This document shows, one piece after another, positions 8,784 to 17,004 of a DNA stretch of 64,000 nt. Location of the stretch: positions 1-64,000 of the forward strand of contig JBFMEX010000076.1 in assembly GCA_040752215.1 (NCBI GenBank). The letters run 5' to 3'. This DNA is from JBFMEX01 sp040752215. Lineage in GTDB: Bacteria; Pseudomonadota; Alphaproteobacteria; Rhizobiales; Hyphomicrobiaceae. The notes below the pieces were generated by a model that made no database searches, was not told the DNA's origin, and worked only from the letters and a program-made list of their open reading frames with translations. Position 1 is the stretch's first letter. Each line of letters starts with the position of its first letter. Position numbers and translations under genes: made by a program.

Positions 8784-9704
8784 TCACGCGCCCGCAACGG
8801 CTGCCTCGCGGCCGATGGCGGCAGGCGTTGCAGGCGTTCCGGAGACGGAGGCTTGTCGCGTGGCTGGCGTACGATGGCCGGCCTCGAAGCCGGGCAAGAA
8901 CAGCCGCTCGCACTCGGCGCCATAGAGATCGCCCAGCAATGCCGGCGTCAGCTGGCTGGAAGGACCGTCGAACGCGATGCTGCCCGCGCGCATGGCGATC
9001 GTGCGCGGACAGTAGCCGAGCGCGTACTCGACTTGATGCAGTGAGACCAGCACCGTGATGCCCTCGTTCCGGTTTAGATCGGCGAGGATGTCCATGACGC
9101 GACGGGCCGAGCTCGGGTCGAGCGAGGCGATCGGTTCGTCGGCGATAATGACGTCGGCACCCTGGACCAGCGCGCGCGCGATCGCCGCGCGCTGCTGCTG
9201 CCCGCCGGACAGGGCGGAGCCGCGCTTCAGCGCCTGTTCGGCGATGCCGACCCGCTCGAGTGCCAGCATCGCGCGTGCCTTCTCCCGGCGCGGGAACATT
9301 GCGATCGATCCCTGCCATCGCGCGATGCGTCCGAGCGAGCCCATCAGCACGTTTGTCAGCACGGTCAGCCGCGGGACGAGATTGAACTGCTGGAAAATGA
9401 CGCCGACGCGCGACCGGATCTGGCCGGCATTGCCAGAGATGCGGCCGCCGCGCTGCATGGTCTGGCCAAAAATCTCAATGGTGCTCTCGATCGGCTCGCC
9501 GGCGCGCGGCCGGTCGGCACGGTCGGCGGAGAGGAGACCGGCGATCGTGCGGATCAGCGTCGACTTGCCGGACCCCGACGCGCCGATCAGTGCCACCATC
9601 TGTCCGCGCCGGATCGTCATCGACACGTCGGCGAGCGCCGGCGCTCCGCGACCGAAGGACTTGCTCACGTGGCGGACGTCTATCGCGGGCGGTGACACTC
9701 GCAT
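8784..9704 (-). CDS. phnC: Phosphonate ABC transporter ATP-binding protein PhnC
   Basis: A 306-residue ATPase that powers phosphonate uptake on the cytoplasmic face of PhnE. Walker A (GASGSGKST), Q-loop (GVIFQQFNLVPRLTV), signature (LSGGQQQR), Walker B (VIIADEPIASLD) and the switch histidine (VSLHQVEYA) are all present. A C-terminal tail of about 40 residues (GHRTPATRQASV onward) goes beyond the usual family end. It is the first gene of the minus-strand block and diverges from phnG over 161 nt that carry PHO-box-like repeats. The gap to phnD is 105 nt. Confidence 0.95.
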   Translation of the reverse strand: MRVSPPAIDVRHVSKSFGRGAPALADVSMTIRRGQMVALIGASGSGKSTLIRTIAGLLSADRADRPRAGEPIESTIEIFGQTMQRGGRISGNAGQIRSRVGVIFQQFNLVPRLTVLTNVLMGSLGRIARWQGSIAMFPRREKARAMLALERVGIAEQALKRGSALSGGQQQRAAIARALVQGADVIIADEPIASLDPSSARRVMDILADLNRNEGITVLVSLHQVEYALGYCPRTIAMRAGSIAFDGPSSQLTPALLGDLYGAECERLFLPGFEAGHRTPATRQASVSGTPATPAAIGREAAVAGA

Positions 9705-9769
9705 GCTCCTCGTGGCTCGACAACCAGGGGACGCTTAGCAGCCGAGTTTTGCAAATGCGCTGCAGTTCG

Positions 9770-9787
9770 ATGACGGTTGCGTGACGA
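9770..9787 (-). promoter_or_regulatory. Candidate PHO box facing phnC
   Basis: Read on the minus strand, TCGTCAC-GCAA-CCGTCAT is two 7-mers starting exactly 11 nt apart, close to the PhoB consensus CTGTCAT-N4-CTGTCAT. It lies 65 nt before the phnC start, a position suited to phosphate-starvation activation of the transporter block. Assigned by pattern only. Confidence 0.5.
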
Positions 9788-9825
9788 TCCACGAGTTGTG
9801 GACGCGGCCGCGCCTGGCGCATCGA

Positions 9826-9843
9826 GCGTCACAAAACGTTCAA
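9826..9843 (+). promoter_or_regulatory. Candidate (weaker) PHO box facing phnG
   Basis: GCGTCAC-AAAA-CGTTCAA on the plus strand again has two 7-mers 11 nt apart. The first half and the A-rich spacer fit a PhoB site; the second half matches poorly. It ends 22 nt before the phnG start, so any transcript from a standard PhoB-dependent promoter would have a very short leader. The match is weaker than that at 9770-9787. Confidence 0.35.
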
Positions 9844-9865
9844 CCTCGTGGGATAAGGGGACGCG

Positions 9866-10348
9866 ATGAGCGAACGCGGGGCACGGCCGGATCGCCCGAT
9901 CGTAGACGGCGACCGGCAGGACATCATGAGAGTATGCGCGCTGGCGACGGAGGCCGAGCTCGAGGCGGCATTGACGCGGCTTGCACCAGTTCCGGATGCC
10001 AGCGACGTGCGGGCACCCGAGATCGGCCTGGTGATGCTGCAGGGGCGCATGGGTGGCGACGGCGCACCGTTCAATGTGGGCGAGGCGACCGTTACACGCG
10101 CCGCCGTGAGGCTCGCGACCGGCGAGATCGGCGCCTCCTACCTCCTCGGCCGCAGCAAGCGCCGGGCGCGGCTGGCTGCCATCGTCGACGCGCTCGGGCA
10201 GAGTCCGCTCTACGCCGCGAGGCTCGCCGCCGCACTCACCGAGCCCGTCCGGCAACGGGTCGCACGCGAGCGAGCGCGCCGCGCCGCCGAGACGAACGCC
10301 ACGAAGGTCGAGTTCTTCACCATGAAGCGCGGCGAGGACACGCCATGA
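9866..10348 (+). CDS. phnG: C-P lyase subunit PhnG
   Basis: A 160-residue subunit of the PhnGHIJ core complex, which couples the phosphonate to the ribose of ATP. The family blocks GLVMLQGRMGGDGAPFNVGEATVTRAAVRL and, at the end, NATKVEFFTMKRG (matching VNASRVDFFTMVRG of E. coli PhnG) are clear. The start at 9866 has AAGGGGA about 5 nt upstream. A second in-frame ATG at 9926 would cut off part of the conserved N-terminus. It opens the plus-strand operon and overlaps phnH by ATGA. Confidence 0.95.
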   Translation: MSERGARPDRPIVDGDRQDIMRVCALATEAELEAALTRLAPVPDASDVRAPEIGLVMLQGRMGGDGAPFNVGEATVTRAAVRLATGEIGASYLLGRSKRRARLAAIVDALGQSPLYAARLAAALTEPVRQRVARERARRAAETNATKVEFFTMKRGEDTP

Positions 10349-10959
10349 TCGCGCCGGAGCCGACGATCGCCGCCGGACTTGCCGAGCCGTCCGTCGATGC
10401 CCAGCGGATCTTTCGCTCGGTGATGTGGGTGATGGCGAAGCCGGGCAGCCGGAGCACGCTCGAGACCGACATCTCCCCGCCGGCGCCGCTCGGATCGGGA
10501 GCTGCTGGCGTCCTCCTGGCCCTTGCCGATTTCGAGACCCCGATATGGCTCGATCAAGTGCTGGCCAGCAGGCCAGTCATCGCTTCTTTCCTCAAGTTTC
10601 ACACCGGCGCAACCATCGTCGCCGATCCTGCCGAGGCGGCATTCGCGGCGATCGCCGACCCGGTCAAGATGCCGCCACTCTCCGCCTTCCGACAGGGCAC
10701 CATCGACTATCCGGATCGCTCGGCGACGCTCATCGTCCAAGTCGAGCACCTAGGTGAGGATGGCCTCCTCGTCGAGGGACCCGGCGTCGCCGGGCAGGAG
10801 CGTCTCTCCGCAGCGCCGCTGCCGCCAGATCTCTGCGCCCAGCTGGCCGACAATCGCGCCGCCTTTCCCTGCGGTGTCGATCTCCTGCTCGTCGCTGGTC
10901 GAACGATAGCGGCGCTTCCCCGCTCCAGCCGCATCATCGGAGGGGCGCCATGTACGTAG
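10345..10959 (+). CDS. phnH: C-P lyase subunit PhnH
   Basis: A 204-residue core subunit of the C-P lyase complex, structurally related to PLP-dependent transferases but without catalysis of its own. It begins MIAPEPTIAAGLAEPSVDAQ. The conserved segments FRSVMWVMAKPGSR and HTGATIVADPAEAAFAAI fit the family. The start is fixed by the ATGA overlap with phnG; its end overlaps the phnI start by 10 nt. Confidence 0.93.
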   Translation: MIAPEPTIAAGLAEPSVDAQRIFRSVMWVMAKPGSRSTLETDISPPAPLGSGAAGVLLALADFETPIWLDQVLASRPVIASFLKFHTGATIVADPAEAAFAAIADPVKMPPLSAFRQGTIDYPDRSATLIVQVEHLGEDGLLVEGPGVAGQERLSAAPLPPDLCAQLADNRAAFPCGVDLLLVAGRTIAALPRSSRIIGGAPCT

Positions 10960-12068
10960 CGGTCAAGGGCGGGGAAGCGGCGATTGACGCCGCGCATCGC
11001 TTGCTCGCCGAGCGCCGGCGCGGTGATCGCTCGGTGCCGGAGCTGACGGTTGCGCAGATCCGCGAGCAGCTGAAGCTGGCCGTCGATCGTGTGATGACGG
11101 AAGGCTCGCTCTACGATCCGGACCTTGCCGCGCTCGCGATCAAGCAGGCGCGCGGCGATCTGATCGAGGCGATTTTCCTCGTTCGCGCCTTTCGGACAAC
11201 GCTGCCTCGTTTCGGCTACAGCGTGCCCGTCGACACCGGGGCCATGCTGGTCGAGCGCCGCATCTCGGCGACGTTCAAGGACCTGCCCGGCGGACAGATA
11301 CTCGGTCCGACGTTCGACTATACGCACCGGCTTCTCGATCCCGCACTGGCGCAGGTGGATCGAGCCGACGGCGAGGTCTGCCTCGGAGCGCCGGAGATCG
11401 AGCCCGCGCCGCGTGTCTCGACCCTGCTCGGGCAAAAGGGGCTGATCGAGCCTGCGGGCGAAGGCGAACGCGACGAGACTCCAAGCGATCTGACGCGCGA
11501 GCCGCTCACATTTCCGGCCGAACGCGACCTGCGCCTGCAAGCGCTGGCGCGCGGCGACGAGGGCTTCCTGCTCGCCCTCGGCTACTCCACACAGCGCGGC
11601 TACGGGCGCACGCATCCCTTTGCCGGCGAGATCCGCATGGGTGCCGTCGAGGTCTTCTTCACACCCGAGGAGCTGGGCTTTCCCGTTCCGCTCGGCTTTG
11701 TCGTGGTGACAGAGTGCGAGATGGTCAACCAGTTCAAGGGTAGCGCCGGAGCACCGCCCAGCTTCACACGCGGATATGGGCTCGCGTTCGGCCAGTCGGA
11801 GCGCAAGGCGATGTCGATGGCGCTCGTCGATCGCGCACTCAGGGCGCGCGAGCTCGGCGAGGAGGTCGGGGCGCCGGCCCAGGACGAGGAGCTCGTGCTC
11901 GCGCATTGCGACAACGTACAGGCGACCGGGTTCGTCGAGCATCTGAAGCTGCCGCACTACGTCGATTTCCAGGCCGAGCTCGCGCTTCTGCGACAACTTC
12001 GTGAGGAGCACGGCGCATTCCGCTCCGACGCGGAGCGCGAGGACAAGAGAAAGGCTGCGGCCGAATGA
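10950..12068 (+). CDS. phnI: C-P lyase subunit PhnI
   Basis: A 372-residue core subunit. Known PhnI, with PhnG, PhnH and PhnL, displaces adenine from ATP and attaches the phosphonate at ribose C1. Family features include the start MYVAVKGGEAAIDAAHRLL, LLALGYSTQRGYGRTHPFAGEIRMG and the C-terminal HLKLPHYVDFQAEL. Length is normal. It overlaps phnH upstream and phnJ downstream (ATGA), so translation is probably coupled. Confidence 0.97.
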   Translation: MYVAVKGGEAAIDAAHRLLAERRRGDRSVPELTVAQIREQLKLAVDRVMTEGSLYDPDLAALAIKQARGDLIEAIFLVRAFRTTLPRFGYSVPVDTGAMLVERRISATFKDLPGGQILGPTFDYTHRLLDPALAQVDRADGEVCLGAPEIEPAPRVSTLLGQKGLIEPAGEGERDETPSDLTREPLTFPAERDLRLQALARGDEGFLLALGYSTQRGYGRTHPFAGEIRMGAVEVFFTPEELGFPVPLGFVVVTECEMVNQFKGSAGAPPSFTRGYGLAFGQSERKAMSMALVDRALRARELGEEVGAPAQDEELVLAHCDNVQATGFVEHLKLPHYVDFQAELALLRQLREEHGAFRSDAEREDKRKAAAE

Positions 12069-12928
12069 GCGATCGCCCCGCCTACAATTTCGCCTACCTC
12101 GACGAGCAGACGAAGCGCATGATTCGTCGCGCGATCCTGAAGGCGATCGCGATCCCCGGCTATCAGGTTCCCTTTGCCAGTCGGGAGATGCCGATGCCCT
12201 ATGGGTGGGGCACCGGCGGCGTGCAGGTCACGGCCGCGGTGCTCGGCCCGGACGACGTGCTCAAGGTGATCGACCAGGGTGCCGACGATACGACCAACGC
12301 GGTCTCAATCCGAAAGTTCTTCGCCAATACCGCCGGCGTTGCCACGACCACCCGCACGGCCGAGGCGACCGTCATCCAGACCCGCCACCGCATCCCCGAG
12401 ACCCCGCTTTCCGAGGGCCAGATCATCGTCTACCAGGTGCCGATCCCCGAACCGCTCCGCTTCCTCGAGCCGCGCGAGACGGAGACGCGGCGCATGCATG
12501 CGCTCGAGGAGTACGGGCTAATGCACGTCAAGCTCTACGAGGACATCGCCCGCCACGGGCACGTGGCCACGACCTACGCCTATCCGGTCGAGGTGGCGGA
12601 GCGCTACGTCATGGACCCGTCGCCGATCCCGAAGTTCGACAATCCAAAGATGCACCGCTCGCCGGCCCTGCAGCTGTTCGGTGCCGGCCGCGAGAAGCGA
12701 ATCTATGCCATCCCACCTCATACCGACGTGGTCAGCCTCGATTTCGACGATCATCCCTTCGAGCGCACCCCGTTCGACGCCCCGTGTGCACTGTGCGGCG
12801 CGAGCGGCGTCTATCTCGACGAGGTGCTGACCGACGACACCGGCGGGCGCATGCTGGTGTGCTCGGATACCGACTACTGCGAGGGCCGTCGCACGGCAAC
12901 GGCTGCAGCGGGAGAGGCCGCCGCATGA
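12065..12928 (+). CDS. phnJ: C-P lyase PhnJ (radical SAM carbon-phosphorus lyase)
   Basis: The 287-residue catalytic subunit that breaks the C-P bond by S-adenosylmethionine radical chemistry, releasing the hydrocarbon and 5-phosphoribosyl 1,2-cyclic phosphate. The diagnostic cysteines are intact near the C-terminus: C-x2-C-x21-C, with a fourth cysteine 6 residues on (CALC ... MLVCSDTDYC). Other family blocks are YAYPVEVAERYVMDPSP and IPPHTDVVSLDFDDHPF. Its coding end overlaps the acetyltransferase gene by ATGA. Confidence 0.98.
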   Translation: MSDRPAYNFAYLDEQTKRMIRRAILKAIAIPGYQVPFASREMPMPYGWGTGGVQVTAAVLGPDDVLKVIDQGADDTTNAVSIRKFFANTAGVATTTRTAEATVIQTRHRIPETPLSEGQIIVYQVPIPEPLRFLEPRETETRRMHALEEYGLMHVKLYEDIARHGHVATTYAYPVEVAERYVMDPSPIPKFDNPKMHRSPALQLFGAGREKRIYAIPPHTDVVSLDFDDHPFERTPFDAPCALCGASGVYLDEVLTDDTGGRMLVCSDTDYCEGRRTATAAAGEAAA

Positions 12929-13398
12929 TCAGCGAGTCAGAGGTCAACTTCCGAGAGGCGACAGAGAGCGACCTGCCGGCCGTGCTCGCGCTGATCGGCC
13001 AACCCGACATGGACCACGGCGAGGTGCTTTCCCTCGCGCCGGCGCGCGACATCTTCCTTCGCATGAAGCACTATCCCGACTACCACATCCATGTTGCCGA
13101 GCGCGACGGCGCCGTCGTCGGTACGTTCGCGCTGCTGATCATGGACAACCTGGGCCACATGGGCGCGCCGTCGGCGATCGTCGAGCAGGTGCTGGTCGCC
13201 CCGGTCGCACAGGGCTGCGGCGTCGGCGCGGCGATGATGCGCCACGCGATGCAGCTCGCAGCAGAGCGTGGCTGCTACAAGCTCGTGCTGTCCTCCAATC
13301 TCAAGCGCGAGCGGGCGCATGCCTTCTACGACCGGCTCGGCTTCGAGCGCCATGGCATCAGCTTCCGCGTTGCGCTTGTCGAGGCGTGCCGTGAGTGA
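12925..13398 (+). CDS. GNAT N-acetyltransferase within the phn operon (PhnO-like candidate)
   Basis: A 157-residue GNAT-fold acetyltransferase. The acetyl-CoA loop is QGCGVGAAMMRHAM (Q/RxxGxG/A), followed by CYKLVLSSNLKRERAHAFYDRLGF, typical of the fold. It is wedged between phnJ and phnK with 4- and 8-nt overlaps, so it is clearly co-translated with the C-P lyase. PhnO in other bacteria acetylates aminoalkylphosphonates, and the same role is likely here. I do not assign the symbol because GNAT families diverge quickly. Confidence 0.85.
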   Translation: MISESEVNFREATESDLPAVLALIGQPDMDHGEVLSLAPARDIFLRMKHYPDYHIHVAERDGAVVGTFALLIMDNLGHMGAPSAIVEQVLVAPVAQGCGVGAAMMRHAMQLAAERGCYKLVLSSNLKRERAHAFYDRLGFERHGISFRVALVEACRE

Positions 13399-14173
13399 GA
13401 CAGAGATCCCGCTGCTGAGCGCAGACCGGCTCGGCGTCTCCTACGGAAGCCGCATCGGCTGCCGCGACGTGTCGTTCGACCTTCACGAGGGCGAGGTGCT
13501 GGCGTTGGTAGGCGAGTCGGGATCGGGCAAATCCACCTTGCTCAACGCGCTATCGACCAGATTGGCGGCAACGTCCGGCCGCGTGCTCTATCGCCAGCGC
13601 GACGGGAGGATCTGCGATCTGGCGCAGCTGGGCGAGGCCGAGCGCCGGTTGCTGATGCGAACCGAGTGGGGCTTCGTCCACCAGGACGCGCGAGAGGGCC
13701 TGCGGATGGGAGTATCGGCCGGCGGCAATGTCGGCGAGCGGTTGATGGCAGCCGGCTGGCGCCATTATGGACGTATCCGTAGCGAAGCGGCGGCCTGGCT
13801 CTCGCGAGTCGAGATTGCCACCGATCGTATCGACGACGATCCGGCGAGTTTCTCCGGCGGGATGCGCCAGCGCCTGCAGATCGCCAAGAACCTCGTGACA
13901 CATCCTCGCCTCGTGCTCATGGACGAGCCGACTGGCGGCCTCGACGTCTCGGTGCAGGCCCGCCTGCTCGATCTCCTGCGCGGCCTCGTCGAGCGGCTCG
14001 GGCTTGCCGTCGTCATCGTGACCCACGATCTCGCGGTCGCACGCCTGCTCTCGCATCGAATCATGGTGATGCGGGGCGGGCAGGTCGTAGAGACCGGACT
14101 GACCGATCAGGTTCTGGACGATCCCCGTGAGCCCTACACCCAGCTCCTTGTATCCTCCGTGCTGCAGGCCTGA
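13391..14173 (+). CDS. phnK: C-P lyase ABC-type ATPase PhnK
   Basis: A 260-residue ABC ATPase that docks on the PhnGHIJ core complex rather than driving transport. Walker A GESGSGKST, signature FSGGMRQRL, Walker B LVLMDEPTGGLD and the H-loop VIVTHDLAVARLL are present. The start is a GTG at 13391 (VSETEIPLL) overlapping the acetyltransferase stop by 8 nt. Longer in-frame starts would run back into the preceding gene. phnL follows after 3 nt. Confidence 0.95.
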   Translation: MSETEIPLLSADRLGVSYGSRIGCRDVSFDLHEGEVLALVGESGSGKSTLLNALSTRLAATSGRVLYRQRDGRICDLAQLGEAERRLLMRTEWGFVHQDAREGLRMGVSAGGNVGERLMAAGWRHYGRIRSEAAAWLSRVEIATDRIDDDPASFSGGMRQRLQIAKNLVTHPRLVLMDEPTGGLDVSVQARLLDLLRGLVERLGLAVVIVTHDLAVARLLSHRIMVMRGGQVVETGLTDQVLDDPREPYTQLLVSSVLQA

Positions 14174-14176
14174 CCG

Positions 14177-14878
14177 ATGCCCTACGCCACCGCCGCGATC
14201 AAGCTCGAAGGTGTCTCGAAGACGTTCGTCATGCACCAACAGGGCGGCGCCCGGCTGCCTGTCCTCGCCGGCATCGACCTCGAGGTGCGACCCGGTGAAT
14301 GCGTCGTCCTCGGCGGTCCGTCCGGCACCGGGAAGTCGTCGGTGTTGAAGATGATCTATGGCAACTATCGCTGCGACGCCGGTGCGATCCTTGTCCGTGA
14401 CGGCGTCGACACGATCGACGTCGCTGACGCCACCCCACGCCGGATCGCGGCGCTGAGACGCACGGTGCTCGGCTACGTCAGCCAGTTCCTGCGGGTGATC
14501 CCACGGGTTGCCACTCTGGAGATCGTGATGGCCGCTGCACGAGAGACGGGCACGGCCGATGGAGCGGCGCGTGCGCGCGCGAGCGATCTGCTGGCACGCC
14601 TGAGGGTGCCGGAGCGGCTGTGGCCGCTGCCGCCGGCCACGTTCTCCGGCGGTGAGCAGCAGCGCATCAACATCGCCCGGGGACTGGCAGCGGAGCGCCC
14701 GATCCTGCTGCTCGACGAGCCGACGGCCTCGCTCGACGCGGCCAACCGTGCGACCGTGGTCGAGCTTCTCGATGAGCGCAAGGCCGATGGCGTCGCGCTG
14801 CTCGGCATCTTTCACGACGAGGACGTGCGTGACCGGATCGCCGATCGTGTCGTCGACATCACGCGCTTCGCGGCCTAG
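14177..14878 (+). CDS. phnL: C-P lyase ABC-type ATPase PhnL
   Basis: A 233-residue ABC ATPase needed with PhnGHI for the first coupling step. Walker A GPSGTGKSS, signature FSGGEQQRINIARGL, Walker B ILLLDEPTASLD and a switch histidine (GIFHDEDVRD) are visible. The PhnL-specific stretch LGYVSQFLRVIPRV is present. It follows phnK directly, with 22 nt to phnM. Confidence 0.95.
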   Translation: MPYATAAIKLEGVSKTFVMHQQGGARLPVLAGIDLEVRPGECVVLGGPSGTGKSSVLKMIYGNYRCDAGAILVRDGVDTIDVADATPRRIAALRRTVLGYVSQFLRVIPRVATLEIVMAAARETGTADGAARARASDLLARLRVPERLWPLPPATFSGGEQQRINIARGLAAERPILLLDEPTASLDAANRATVVELLDERKADGVALLGIFHDEDVRDRIADRVVDITRFAA

Positions 14879-14900
14879 ACATCGGGGCGGGAGAGCCGAC

Positions 14901-16043
14901 ATGAGTGGAACTTTCGTGCTCGAGAACGCACAGATGGTGTTGCCGGACGCCGTGGTGCCCGGCTGGATCGCCGTCACGCAAGGCACGATCACCGAGATGG
15001 GGGAGGGCCGGCCGCCCGAGAGCGGGCGCGACATGGGCGGCGACTACCTGCTGCCCGGACTCGTCGAGCTGCATACCGATCACCTGGAGAGCCACGTCAT
15101 CCCGCGGCCCAAGGTTCGCTGGGAAACGCTGTCGGCTATCGTCGCCTACGATCTGCAAATGGCTGGCGCCGGCATCACCACCGTGTTCGATTCGCTTCGC
15201 GTGGGCACCGACGCCGACAGCAAGTCGCTCGGCAGCGTCGTGCTGGAGCTGGTATCGGGGCTCGATCGGGCCCGCAACGAGGGGCTGCTCAGGGCCGAGC
15301 ACCTAACGCACTTGCGGTGTGAGATCGCCGCCCACGACGTGCTCGACGACACCGAGGCACTCGTCGCCAATCACCCGATCGATCTCATCTCGCTGATGGA
15401 CCACACGCCCGGCGCGCGCCAGTTCCGGGATATCGAGACCTGGAAAATCTACTACGGCGGCAAGAGCGGGCGCAGCGAGAGCGAGCTGGATCGACTGATC
15501 TCGGAGCGACGCCGGCTGTTTGCCGAGAACCACGACCGCCATCGCGCGCGGCTCGTGGCCCTCGCGCGCGAACGGGGGATCGTGCTCGCCAGCCACGACG
15601 ACACCACGCCGGAGCATGTGGCCCAGTCGCACGCCGACGGCATTGCCATCGCCGAGTTCCCGACCACTCTCGAGGCGGCAGCGGCCTCGCACGCGGCCGG
15701 CATCCAGGTGATGATGGGGGCGCCCAACGTCGTCCGCGGCGGCTCGCATTCCGGGAACATTGCCGCCCTGACGCTGGCCCGCGAGGGCGTGCTCGATATC
15801 CTGTCATCCGACTACGTGCCCGCGAGCCTGTTGATGGGCGCCTTCGATCTCGCACGACGCATCGAGAGCATGGGCCTGCCGGAGGCGGTGCGGATGGTTA
15901 CGCTCAATCCGGCGCGCGCCACGGGGCTCGACGACCGCGGGGCGCTCGAGCCGGGCCTCAGGGCCGATCTCGTGCGCGTCCACATGGCGGGCGATATCCC
16001 AGTCGTACGCACGGCTTGGCGCGAGGGCCGCCGTGTCGCCTGA
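14901..16043 (+). CDS. phnM: PhnM, ribosyl-triphosphonate pyrophosphohydrolase
   Basis: A 380-residue amidohydrolase-superfamily enzyme that removes pyrophosphate from alpha-D-ribose 1-methylphosphonate 5-triphosphate. Metal-site motifs include LPGLVELHTDHLE, MDHTPGARQ, LASHDDTTPEH and SSDYVPAS. The start ATG at 14901 has GGGAGAG upstream, and the protein then aligns with the family from its first residues. Its end overlaps the phnN start by 11 nt. Confidence 0.96.
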   Translation: MSGTFVLENAQMVLPDAVVPGWIAVTQGTITEMGEGRPPESGRDMGGDYLLPGLVELHTDHLESHVIPRPKVRWETLSAIVAYDLQMAGAGITTVFDSLRVGTDADSKSLGSVVLELVSGLDRARNEGLLRAEHLTHLRCEIAAHDVLDDTEALVANHPIDLISLMDHTPGARQFRDIETWKIYYGGKSGRSESELDRLISERRRLFAENHDRHRARLVALARERGIVLASHDDTTPEHVAQSHADGIAIAEFPTTLEAAAASHAAGIQVMMGAPNVVRGGSHSGNIAALTLAREGVLDILSSDYVPASLLMGAFDLARRIESMGLPEAVRMVTLNPARATGLDDRGALEPGLRADLVRVHMAGDIPVVRTAWREGRRVA

Positions 16044-16602
16044 CGATCCCCTCATCGGTCCTGGCGCGCTGATCGCGGTCGTCGGTCCGAGCGGCGCCGG
16101 CAAGGACACGCTCATCGAGTATTGTCGTCGCATGTTTGCCGGTGACGCGCGCGTCGTGTTTCCGACGCGGGTGATCAGCCGCGCTCCGCACCATTCCGAG
16201 GCGCACGTGCCGGCCACTGTCGACGCATTCGAGTCTGGGGCGGCGCGCGATGGCTACGCGCTGTCCTGGGCGGCGCACGATCTCCTCTATGCCCTGCCGC
16301 GCGCGATCGACGACGACATCCGCGCCGGCCGGGTCGTCGTCGCCAACCTCTCGCGCGCGGCGCTGCCCGCAGCGCGTTGTCGGTACGCGCGCATCGTCGT
16401 CGTCCATGTCGATGCCCCAATCCCGCTGCGGGCGGCGCGCCTCGCCGGCCGCGGTCGGGAGGCAGAGCACGAGATCGCGTCCCGTATGGCGCGAACGGTA
16501 GAGACCTTCGATCCAGCCTCAGCCGATGCCGCGATCGTCAACGACGGTACGATCGAGGACGCGGGCGATCGCCTCGCGGCATTGATCCAGACTGCGCTCT
16601 GA
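16033..16602 (+). CDS. phnN: PhnN, ribose 1,5-bisphosphate phosphokinase
   Basis: A 189-residue P-loop kinase making PRPP from ribose 1,5-bisphosphate, the last step linking phosphonate breakdown to nucleotide synthesis. The P-loop is GPSGAGKDT at about residues 18-26, followed by the guanylate-kinase-like RVISRAPH region. The start is a GTG at 16033 inside the phnM end. It is the last gene of the plus-strand operon; phnP, which makes its substrate in E. coli, is not in the window. Confidence 0.93.
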   Translation: MSPDDPLIGPGALIAVVGPSGAGKDTLIEYCRRMFAGDARVVFPTRVISRAPHHSEAHVPATVDAFESGAARDGYALSWAAHDLLYALPRAIDDDIRAGRVVVANLSRAALPAARCRYARIVVVHVDAPIPLRAARLAGRGREAEHEIASRMARTVETFDPASADAAIVNDGTIEDAGDRLAALIQTAL

Positions 16603-16710
16603 TCCAAGAACGGCGAGGAGCGGCTGGTCGTGCTTCGAGGGGCCATCCTTTGCCCTCCCGCAAGACTCCCGCCTGCCCCCCGAGGGCGCTCACGGGAACA
16701 GAGCAAGCCT

Positions 16711-16751
16711 CTGAATTCCTTGGTGAGCCCGGATGGGATCGAACCATCGAC
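16711..16751 (-). repeat. Direct-repeat partner of the 513-553 copy
   Basis: This 41-nt stretch covers the 3' end of the tRNA-Lys plus 10 nt beyond it. It is the proximal member of the pair with 513-553 (37 of 41 identical), and would be the attachment site on the tRNA side if the intervening 16 kb is an island. Confidence 0.55.
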
Positions 16752-16795
16752 CCTCTGATTAAAAGTCAGATGCTCTACCGCTGAGCTACGGGCCC
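16721..16795 (-). tRNA. tRNA-Lys (anticodon TTT)
   Basis: A complete 75-nt tRNA on the minus strand with encoded CCA. The acceptor stem GGGCCCG pairs with CGGGCTC (one G-T). The D arm is GCTC...GAGC, and the anticodon stem TCTGA/TCAGA encloses the CTTTTAA loop with anticodon TTT. The T arm is GATGG-TTCGATC-CCATC. It decodes AAA and AAG lysine codons. The 3' end faces the phn region and is partly duplicated at 513-553. Confidence 0.97.
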
Positions 16796-17004
16796 ACGTG
16801 AGCGCGCTTGTAAGGGTGGGGGGCGGAGCGGTCAAGCCGCGGGCGGCCGAACGAGGCCGGCCACGGGGCCCGTGGCGCGGTGCCGGCAGGGTGGGGCCCG
16901 GAGGCATGCATGCCCTGCAGGCGGCGGCTGCGAAATCCGGCCTGCCCAGGCCCGCGTCGCCGGGCTATCTAGGACCCACGCCAGCCTGGACCAATCGCCA
17001 CCCG

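Noticed and set aside
7266..9044. Plus-strand frame of about 590 codons opposite phnD and phnC
   Set aside because: The opposite strand encodes clear PhnD and PhnC; this frame is Leu/Gly/Asp-rich without any recognisable domain.
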